From Verrucomicrobiota bacterium (lineage in GTDB: Bacteria > Verrucomicrobiota > Kiritimatiellia > Kiritimatiellales > Tichowtungiaceae), in contig JAUXCB010000036.1 of assembly GCA_030619095.1 (NCBI GenBank), forward strand, positions 1 to 9,360: DNA of 9,360 nt, written 5' to 3'. This document shows positions 1-4,584 of the stretch, in pieces; positions within the stretch are counted from its first letter, which is position 1; each line of letters opens with the position of its first letter. The position numbers were made by a program, and so were the translations under genes. The notes below the pieces were generated by a model. It had not been told where the DNA came from. It did no database searches and worked only from the letters and a program-made list of their open reading frames with translations.

Positions 1-19
1 ATGGCATTCCCCTTTATTA

Positions 20-48
20 TCCGCCCCGGCGGATCTGCCGAAGGCAGA
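20..48. repeat. Two adjacent perfect palindromes
   Basis: Two hairpins lie back to back: TCCGCC-CC-GGCGGA at 20-33 and TCTGCC-GAA-GGCAGA at 34-48. No T-tract follows on either strand (the + strand continues with A5G), so an intrinsic terminator is unlikely. The pattern is typical of short extragenic palindromic repeats. No gene is visible in 1-122, so this is the only structure there. Confidence 0.45.
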
Positions 49-122
49 AAAAGAAATCCTGATGATCCTGTTATCCGGTCTAGAATTTTTCATTGACCCA
101 CGCAAAGTAGCGAAGAGCCAAC

Positions 123-151
123 AAAAAACTCCCAACCGATTGGCTGAGAGT
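123..151 (-). terminator. Rho-independent terminator after tRNA-Pro
   Basis: Read on the - strand, ACTCTCAGCC and GGTTGGGAGT form a 10-bp stem (two G-U pairs) around an AATC loop, followed directly by six T. It starts 8 nt past the encoded CCA of the tRNA, as expected for the end of a tlyA-tRNA transcript. Confidence 0.85.
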
Positions 152-159
152 AACTTAGA

Positions 160-236
160 TGGTCGGGGTGACTGGATTCGAACCAGCGACTTCTACGTCC
201 CGAACGTAGCGCTCTACCAGGCTGAGCCACACCCCG
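160..236 (-). tRNA. tRNA-Pro (anticodon CGG), CCA encoded
   Basis: The - strand folds into a full cloverleaf. The acceptor stem is CGGGGTG/CACCCCG, the D-arm GCTC...GAGC has AGCCTGGTA in the loop, and the anticodon stem CTACG/CGTAG holds loop TTCGGGA. This gives anticodon CGG, which reads CCG proline codons. The T-arm is GCTGG/CCAGT with loop TTCGAAT. Discriminator A at 163 is followed by an encoded CCA (162-160). The gene begins 38 nt after the tlyA stop with no terminator between them, so it may be processed from the tlyA transcript. Confidence 0.96.
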
Positions 237-274
237 TTGCAAATAAGAAAGTGCGGCATTGTAGGCCGATGCGT

Positions 275-1024
275 TTAAATGGCAAGCGTTTGTTTCTTCC
301 AATGGGCCAGAAACTCGATGTTCCCTTTGGGGCCTTTGAGGGGTGATGTGGACAAGCCAAGCCAGATGAGATCCAGCTCTTCGGTTCCAAATGCTTTGAC
401 CTTTCTAATGACTTCTTGGTGGATGGAGGGATCGGTGATCACGCCGCGGCCTTTATCAACGGCCTCTTTTCCCGCTTCAAACTGAGGTTTGATTAAGGAG
501 ACGATTTCACCGCCCGGTTTGATGAGCTCTTTGGCTGCGGGTAGAATTTTGGTGAGTGAAATGAAGGAGGTGTCGATGGAGGCGAAGTCTGCGGGTTCCG
601 GGATCTCTTCTGCGGTCAGATAGCGCGCGTTTGTGCCTTCCATAACAATGACGCGGTCATCCTCGCGAAGTTTCCAGTGGAGTTGGCCTTTGCCAACATC
701 GATGGCGTAGACTTTGGTTGCGCCATGTTGAAGCATACAGTCGGTGAAGCCGCCGGTCGATGAGCCAATGTCCAGGCAGACCTTTCCGGTCAGGTCGAGT
801 TCGAACGCCGTCATGGCACCCTCAAGTTTTTCGCCGCCCCGGCTGACGAAGCGCGCGGCCTCTTTGAGAACGATTTTATGATCGGGCGCGAGCGAGTGGC
901 CGGGTTTAGGGGAGGGGTGTCCATCGACGAGGATTTGCCCGGCCAGAATCAGCCGTTTGGCTTTCTCGCGGCTTTCAGCAAGTCCTTTTTCCACCAACAG
1001 CTGGTCTAAACGAATTTTTTTCAT
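275..1024 (-). CDS. tlyA: TlyA-family rRNA 2'-O-methyltransferase
   Basis: The 249-residue product matches the TlyA/hemolysin A family, which 2'-O-methylates cytidines of 16S and 23S rRNA using S-adenosylmethionine. An S4 RNA-binding domain covers about residues 4-60 (RLDQLLVEKGLAESREKAKR). It is followed by SRGGEKL and a Rossmann methyltransferase fold with SAM motif CLDIGSSTGGFTD (83-95). The expected K-D-K-E tetrad is present: K66 in RGGEKL, D151 in SIDTSF, K179 in LIKPQFE and E237 in GNIEF. I chose the ATG at 1024 because family members start with M-K/R-x-R-L-D. A longer reading from a TTG at 1075 would lie inside abiEii. No good ribosome binding site precedes 1024 and the abiEii stop is only 10 nt upstream, so translation may be coupled. 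The gene looks intact. Confidence 0.94.
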   Translation of the reverse strand: MKKIRLDQLLVEKGLAESREKAKRLILAGQILVDGHPSPKPGHSLAPDHKIVLKEAARFVSRGGEKLEGAMTAFELDLTGKVCLDIGSSTGGFTDCMLQHGATKVYAIDVGKGQLHWKLREDDRVIVMEGTNARYLTAEEIPEPADFASIDTSFISLTKILPAAKELIKPGGEIVSLIKPQFEAGKEAVDKGRGVITDPSIHQEVIRKVKAFGTEELDLIWLGLSTSPLKGPKGNIEFLAHWKKQTLAI

Positions 1025-1034
1025 GTTGGGATTT

Positions 1035-1823
1035 TTAGTCGGAGAAGGATTGGATGAATTCGCGAAAATGCACAATGCGTTTTCCTGTGTCGTGATGTAA
1101 GAGGAGGTGGTCGAAGTCTTTCTGCTTGTGTTTCAAATCAACCGTTTGCAGTGAGTGTTTAATGGCAGACTTCAGTTCCGGCCAGTCGTGAATTCCATGG
1201 CGTGCCGAAAGGAAGGAGTAGTCCGGTTTTGTTTGCGGCAACAGAAACATTACATCGTAATAATCTCGGCCTTTTTTTCTATTCAGCATGGCGGAGATTT
1301 TCATGGAACACAGAACCGAGTCGGACGGAACAGGAATCGAGAAAAAGAACCCGCACCCTTGAACAAAGCTCATTTTTGACTCATAGGAGATACCTTGATC
1401 TTGAGCTTCCAGCTTGAGCATAAAACGTTCATTTCTATGTCCGGAAAGGTGTAGGTCGAAGAGAAGTTCCGGAAAATGAATGCTGCTACGAAACGCCTTC
1501 AGCTTACTGTTGTCCGTCTCTTTCATCCTGACCCGAAACCCATTGCGTTCCAGAAACCGAAGGACGTCATTCGACAGAGCCAGAAAGTCCTTTTTAGAAA
1601 GATTTTTGCAATCGAAATCTAAGTCCTCGGAAAATCGGTCAATGCCTTTTATTAAACGCAGGTTGGTTCCCCCGATAAATATAATTTTTCGGAGATAAGG
1701 TGTTGATGAAAGGTAATCCAGGACGAGGAGTTGAACATACTCTTTTAGAATATGTTTCAGAAAAGCCGCATTCCCGCTGATGGATGCCGGATAGAAGTTT
1801 TTAATGCTGTCGATGGAAATCAT
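1035..1823 (-). CDS. abiEii: AbiEii/AbiGii-family nucleotidyltransferase toxin
   Basis: A 262-residue protein of the AbiEii (MenT-like) nucleotidyltransferase family, the toxin of type IV-named AbiE toxin-antitoxin systems. Characterised members block growth by transferring nucleotides, in studied MenT cases to tRNA acceptor ends. All four family motifs are visible: GGTNLR (51-56), RFSEDLDF with the acidic pair D67/D69 (63-70), KLEAQ (137-141), and RKKGRDYYDVMFLL (182-195). There is no signal peptide or membrane segment. Its ATG overlaps the stop of the upstream antitoxin gene by 4 nt (ATGA), the usual antitoxin-first order. Its stop lies 10 nt before tlyA. The reading frame is intact, so the toxin is probably active. 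Its actual target cannot be read from sequence. Confidence 0.93.
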   Translation of the reverse strand: MISIDSIKNFYPASISGNAAFLKHILKEYVQLLVLDYLSSTPYLRKIIFIGGTNLRLIKGIDRFSEDLDFDCKNLSKKDFLALSNDVLRFLERNGFRVRMKETDNSKLKAFRSSIHFPELLFDLHLSGHRNERFMLKLEAQDQGISYESKMSFVQGCGFFFSIPVPSDSVLCSMKISAMLNRKKGRDYYDVMFLLPQTKPDYSFLSARHGIHDWPELKSAIKHSLQTVDLKHKQKDFDHLLLHHDTGKRIVHFREFIQSFSD

Positions 1824-2437
1824 AAGTCATATACCTTGAATAGAAGTTGCAAGCGATTTTCAAGAGCACGGGAGCGAAAACGAGCCGCAAAGGACTCCAT
1901 TTCGGTTCGATTCAACTCTTCGTGCAAAATGTTTGTATCCAGCCGAAGATGGATGATTTCTTTCTCCGTGTTATAAAAAGGATATAGATACAGCAGATCT
2001 AGCAATGCCTTTTCCTGTGTGGCATACGATATTGAACGATAGTTTGAAATCGAATGCGGAAGGTATCCGAACATCAAATCATTCCGAACACTCTGATAGG
2101 AATACTCGCCAAAGTCATTCTTGAACCGGGCTGTCTTGAGAGAGGTCACGCTGGTGATCTGAGAAATAGATTCCGGGATCAGTCCATAAAAAGAGAGGGC
2201 GGAATGCAGGCTGATGTAGGAAGGGTTGTATATTTTTCCGGCGAAAAAGGAGGGCATATCTGGCTGGCTCTGATATTCGGGAAATGCGTAGACCCCGCGA
2301 CGCAGACGCACCAGATATCCTTTGTTTATCCAGCGTGAGAAATTATTGCGGTCAAACGTCGGTTGCCACGCATACACTTGCTGAATGCTGAAGCATCCGA
2401 GATCGAACATCTTGCTTTTAAACCGAATCCAATTCAT
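1820..2437 (-). CDS. abiEi: AbiEi-family antitoxin / autorepressor
   Basis: A 205-residue partner of the downstream AbiEii toxin. Known AbiEi antitoxins combine an N-terminal winged-helix domain, which represses their own promoter, with a C-terminal domain needed for neutralisation. Here residues ~15-52 form the helix-turn-helix part with the typical RWINKGYLVRLRRGVYAF stretch, and NPSYISLHSALSFYGLIPE (71-89) is the AbiEi family signature. I chose the ATG at 2437 because GGAAAGGG sits just upstream and family members start shortly before the HTH. An in-frame ATG at 2515 would add 26 residues, some of them within the likely promoter. The stop overlaps the abiEii start. Neutralisation in AbiE is indirect (type IV) in the tested cases, and that is inferred here. 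Confidence 0.9.
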   Translation of the reverse strand: MNWIRFKSKMFDLGCFSIQQVYAWQPTFDRNNFSRWINKGYLVRLRRGVYAFPEYQSQPDMPSFFAGKIYNPSYISLHSALSFYGLIPESISQITSVTSLKTARFKNDFGEYSYQSVRNDLMFGYLPHSISNYRSISYATQEKALLDLLYLYPFYNTEKEIIHLRLDTNILHEELNRTEMESFAARFRSRALENRLQLLFKVYDL

Positions 2438-2459
2438 GTTCCCTTTCCGATATGCATTA

Positions 2460-2488
2460 AATATGCTTCGTTTCAGAAACAAACACAA
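2460..2488 (-). promoter_or_regulatory. Candidate sigma70 promoter of abiE
   Basis: On the - strand TTGTGT (2488-2483) and CATATT (2465-2460) are separated by exactly 17 nt, and transcription would start about 15-20 nt before the abiEi ATG. The spacer contains the small dyad GTTTC-T-GAAAC. GCAT-ATTTA-ATGC overlaps the -10 region, a reasonable place for AbiEi autorepression. This was found by eye only. Confidence 0.42.
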
Positions 2489-2515
2489 GGGCGGATGTCG
2501 GTTTGTTTTTATCAC

Positions 2516-2668
2516 GGATGATTCTGGAGGAGGAGCGGGAAAAAACGTACCCTTTCAATTTCGAGTTATTTTCCTTCATTGATTTTGCTCCTAATCATAC
2601 TTCTAATCCCACTCGGAAATCAGGTTAAGAGATAGGATTAAGAGCTGGATTATGATTGGTTGGCAATC
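2516..2668. other. Non-coding gap with interrupted dyad
   Basis: No gene is visible between the abiE promoter and the hemW fragment. The stretch is AT-richer than the flanking genes. It contains inverted arms AATCATA (2593-2599) with TATGATT (2651-2657), and TAATCC (2604-2609) with GGATTA (2635-2640). GGATTA recurs at 2647-2652. No promoter for the + strand hemW fragment could be identified here. Confidence 0.4.
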
Positions 2669-2815
2669 ATGTCAGGTCTGTACATCCATATTCCATTTTG
2701 TGAGCGCAAGTGTTCCTACTGCGCGTTCTATGCTCGTGTCACTGAAAATTCCATGGTAAGTCCAGAATCAGGATGTGGCGGTATTATTGCTTTAAACTAT
2801 TCAAACTTGGGTTAA
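2669..2815 (+). pseudogene. hemW: 5' fragment of hemW-like radical SAM gene
   Basis: The first ~29 codons read as the start of the HemW/HemN-like radical SAM family (heme chaperone, formerly called oxygen-independent coproporphyrinogen oxidase-like). They contain LYIHIPFC followed by the iron-sulfur motif C-x3-C-x2-C (C11, C15, C18) and AFYARVTEN. After about residue 29 the reading continues into sequence unlike the family (SPESGCGGII...) and stops at 2815, giving 48 residues. Intact family members have roughly 370-400 residues, so over 90% is missing. There is no convincing ribosome binding site before the ATG. I read it as a deletion relic, not a functional small protein. A true short protein with an Fe-S motif is possible but unlikely. 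Confidence 0.78.
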
Positions 2816-2834
2816 CTTAGCGCCATTCTGAACT

Positions 2835-2862
2835 GACTTCTGATCTCCGACCCCTGACCTTC
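2835..2862. repeat. Four degenerate tandem heptamers
   Basis: Units GACTTCT, GATCTCC, GACCCCT and GACCTTC follow one another without gaps and fit the consensus GAYYYCY. A partial GAACT precedes them at 2830-2834. The array lies between the facing hemW and glnS relics, so it may mark the rearrangement junction. It is too short and too degenerate for a CRISPR. Confidence 0.5.
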
Positions 2863-2874
2863 GGCCTACCCTTT

Positions 2875-3245
2875 TCACGAATCGCGCAGACCGGAGGGTC
2901 GGTTGAGGACCGGAACCTTGGGCGTGGAGTCCGCATCAATGCAAAAGTAGCCGATGCGCTCGAGCTGGAAGATGGTTTCTGCGGCCCCGGAGATAGCCGG
3001 CTCAAGGATTCCGGTGGTGGCCTTGAAGGAGTCGGGATTTAACAGCTCTTTAAAGTCGCCCTCTTCGGAGGCGGGGTTTTGCTGGTGAAGAGGCGGTCGT
3101 AGAGGTTGATTCGAGCCTCGACCCCCTTTGTGGCAGAGACCCAATGGATGGTTCCTTTGACTTTTCGCCCATCGGGCGCACTGCCGCCTTTGGAAGTCCG
3201 GGTCGCTTATGATCTGCCAAGTGACGACCCTCTCGGACATCATCA
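2875..3245 (-). pseudogene. glnS: 3' fragment of glutaminyl-tRNA synthetase, frameshifted
   Basis: Joined across frames, this encodes the C-terminal anticodon-binding part of GlnRS, which charges tRNA-Gln. The segment from 3194 to 3077 contains GRKVKGTIHWVSA and NLYDRLFTSK. The segment from 3076 to 2875 contains NPASEEGDF, LNPDSF, QLERIGYFCIDADSTPKVPV and NRPSGLRDS. One extra T near 3194-3195 and one missing A in the A-run at 3077-3080 break the frame. The stop falls where the family usually has a Trp after LRDS. Weak traces (LIR..EADDV) may extend to about 3276. The Rossmann catalytic core (HIGH and KMSKS class I motifs, ~400 residues) is absent, so this is a relic and not a sequencing-error version of a whole gene. 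Confidence 0.87.
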
Positions 3246-3395
3246 TCCGCTTCTATCGAATCAAGGCCATTCTCCCTCTCAGCCCGTGAATTCAGAGTGG
3301 AATAATGGATCAGTAGAGTGTTGCATTTCTGGTGGAAACAAATGTTGAAATATCTGCGTTCATTGATCTGCGAATCCAGCATTCCAATATTCTAT
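3246..3395. other. Non-coding stretch, nothing recognised
   Basis: Between the glnS relic and the rpmB regulatory region I see no protein-like reading in any frame and no RNA fold. The left ~30 nt may be further decayed glnS. No insertion-sequence ends are visible. Confidence 0.4.
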
Positions 3396-3432
3396 GCCAA
3401 ACGTAAGTTTGGCGACTATTGCGCTTGCCAAC
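3396..3432. promoter_or_regulatory. Operator-like dyads before rpmB
   Basis: GCCAAAC (3396-3402) and GTTTGGC (3407-3413) form a perfect 7-bp inverted repeat with a 4-nt spacer. A third half-site, GCCAAC (3427-3432), overlaps the candidate -35 hexamer, so the middle arm could pair with either neighbour. No T-tract follows, which argues against a terminator. A repressor or autoregulatory site for rpmB is an inference. Confidence 0.4.
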
Positions 3433-3453
3433 AGGGGGGTCGGTGCGTAAATT
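3425..3453 (+). promoter_or_regulatory. sigma70-like promoter of rpmB
   Basis: TTGCCA (3425-3430) and TAAATT (3448-3453) are 17 nt apart, ~42 nt before the rpmB start. The -10 lies inside a perfect 13-bp palindrome, GCGTAA-A-TTACGC (3445-3457), which could be a protein-binding site. Confidence 0.6.
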
Positions 3454-3494
3454 ACGCGCTCTTTGAGACAATTTTGAGTTTGTGAGGAAGAATC

Positions 3495-3722
3495 ATGGCT
3501 AAATGTGCAGTAACAGGTAAGGGAACAGTTTCGGGTCGCCGAATCGTCCGTAAAGGTTTGGCGAAGAAAAAAGGCGGAATCGGTCTTCACGTGACCAGTG
3601 CCACGAAACGAAAGTTTAAGCCCAATTTGCAGCGCATCCGCGTTCGCGACGAAAACGGCACGGTGAAACGTGTCTGGGTTTCGGCCAAAGCGATTCGCTC
3701 CGGTGCGGTCACCAAAGCCTAA
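3495..3722 (+). CDS. rpmB: Ribosomal protein L28 (bL28)
   Basis: The 75-residue product starts MAKCAVTGKG and contains RKFKPNLQRIRV, the hallmark of bL28, a component of the large ribosomal subunit. GAGGAAG at 3484-3490 is a good ribosome binding site for the ATG at 3495. Only one cysteine (C4) is present, so this is the zinc-free type, not the form with paired cysteines. The more usual rpmG partner does not follow. The gene stands alone with its own promoter and terminator and faces rpsN. Confidence 0.97.
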   Translation: MAKCAVTGKGTVSGRRIVRKGLAKKKGGIGLHVTSATKRKFKPNLQRIRVRDENGTVKRVWVSAKAIRSGAVTKA

Positions 3723-3745
3723 GCAGAGTATCTCTGTTTCAGAAG

Positions 3746-3777
3746 ACCGGTCCTTTTAACAGGGACCGGTTTTTTTT
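3746..3777 (+). terminator. Rho-independent terminator of rpmB
   Basis: ACCGGTCC (3746-3753) pairs with GGACCGGT (3763-3770) around a 9-nt loop and is followed by eight T (3770-3777). It lies 23 nt past the rpmB stop. Confidence 0.93.
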
Positions 3778-3818
3778 GTGGTTATGAGAAATACGACCAT
3801 TGCTCGCACCTACAGCAC

Positions 3819-3874
3819 TGTAGCCGCGATCCGTGATCGCGGAATCTCGGCGGGGTCTCGGCCCCCGCCCTACA
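3819..3874. repeat. REP-like double-hairpin element
   Basis: TGTAG (3819-3823) and CTACA (3870-3874) close a structure containing two perfect hairpins. They are CCGCGATC-CGT-GATCGCGG (3824-3842) and GGCGGGG (3849-3855) with CCCCGCC (3863-3869). A further CTACA at 3810-3814 gives an alternative CTACA-GCAC-TGTAG hairpin. The element fills the space between two convergent terminators and codes for nothing. This design is typical of REP/BIME elements mobilised by RAYT transposases, but copy number cannot be judged from one window. Confidence 0.65.
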
Positions 3875-3914
3875 ACAAGAAACAGGCTTTCGGATTATCG
3901 GTTGCGGGATACGC

Positions 3915-3946
3915 ACAAAAAAAGCCCCGGACGAATCCGAGGCTTT
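3915..3946 (-). terminator. Rho-independent terminator of rpsN
   Basis: On the - strand AGCCTCGGA and TCCGGGGCT form a 9-bp stem (one G-U) around a TTCG tetraloop, followed by TTTTTTT. It is 24 nt past the rpsN stop. Confidence 0.93.
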
Positions 3947-3969
3947 TCATACAGAAACGAGAGTTTCTT

Positions 3970-4275
3970 TTACCAGCTGGCTTTTGTCATCCCGGGGATG
4001 AGTCCTTCGGAAGCCATTTCGCGCAGGGTGATGCGGGAGAGACCAAATTTCCGGTAGACGGCGCGCGGGCGACCGGTAACGCGGCAACGGTTCATAATGC
4101 GCGTGGGGTTGGCATCGCGTGGAAGTTTTCGGATTTTAGCGTACGCAGCCTGCTGGTCTTCGTAGCTGGTTTCCGGGTTCAAAATAATTTTTTTGAGCTC
4201 CATACGCTTGGCGTAATACTTGTTCGCCATCTTTATGCGCTTCTCGTTTTTAGCAATACTGCTTTTTTTGGCCAT
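3970..4275 (-). CDS. rpsN: Ribosomal protein S14 (uS14), zinc-free type
   Basis: A 101-residue S14 of the long, E. coli-like type, part of the small-subunit head. The N-terminus MAKKSSIAKNEKR, the central LPRDANPTRIMNRCRVTGRPR and the ending FGLSRITLREMASEGLIPGMTKASW are diagnostic. Only one cysteine (C64) remains, so the CxxC...CxxC zinc ribbon of the short form is absent. The ATG at 4275 is preceded by GAGG. An in-frame start at 4338 would add 21 residues that look like leader sequence. The gene usually sits in the spc operon between rplE and rpsH. Here it stands alone and faces rpmB, which is unusual. No convincing promoter was found upstream. Confidence 0.97.
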   Translation of the reverse strand: MAKKSSIAKNEKRIKMANKYYAKRMELKKIILNPETSYEDQQAAYAKIRKLPRDANPTRIMNRCRVTGRPRAVYRKFGLSRITLREMASEGLIPGMTKASW

Positions 4276-4470
4276 AAATCGGTTTCCTCGTTTGTTTTTC
4301 GAAGTGGGGATGAAACAGGAAAAGGCTCTTCCGTGCAATCCTTTTTGTCAGTAATTTTGGCGGATGAAGTGGAGCGGTTGAGCTGTTTCCGTTTGTTTGC
4401 CGGAGGGGTTTTTATTTGGAAATATGGAGCGATTCTACCTTTTCTTTCAGAGTAAAATAGATCTCACTCA

Positions 4471-4496
4471 GTTCGGCTCCGCCCGCCGGACTTTTT
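4471..4496 (+). terminator. Terminator-like hairpin upstream of pgk promoter
   Basis: GTTCGGC (4471-4477) pairs with GCCGGAC (4485-4491), with one G-U, and five T follow (4492-4496). There is no + strand gene just upstream, so it may only insulate pgk from stray read-through or be fortuitous. Its inner GGCTCCGCC also occurs in the hairpin at 7433-7454. Confidence 0.35.
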
Positions 4497-4512
4497 CCTG
4501 CAGTTGTTTCAT

Positions 4513-4540
4513 TTGACTCGATTTTGGATATGCTTATAGT
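4513..4540 (+). promoter_or_regulatory. sigma70-like promoter of pgk
   Basis: TTGACT (4513-4518) and TATAGT (4535-4540) are separated by 16 nt, close to the sigma70 consensus. The expected start near 4547 leaves a ~38-nt leader to the pgk ATG. Confidence 0.7.
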
Positions 4541-4584
4541 CAGCGGCTGTTTTTAAGACTATGTAAATCGGAAGGGGTTGTTCC

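Larger units (their letters stand above)
4276..4584. other. Divergent intergenic region rpsN/pgk
   Basis: This 309-nt gap separates divergent rpsN and pgk. It contains the rpsN leader, a terminator-like hairpin at 4471-4496 and the pgk promoter at 4513-4540. Apart from these I see no gene. ORFs through it are long antisense extensions without ribosome binding sites or family motifs. Confidence 0.6.

Noticed and set aside
1155..1976. Several + strand frames of 70-75 residues across abiEii/abiEi
   Set aside because: All are antisense to intact toxin-antitoxin genes and show no domain or ribosome binding site.
2835..2862. CRISPR-like spacing of heptamers
   Set aside because: Repeats are 7 nt, adjacent and degenerate, without spacers.
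3778..4455. 225-residue + strand frame over rpsN
   Set aside because: Starts inside the rpmB terminator, runs through the palindromic element and is antisense to rpsN.
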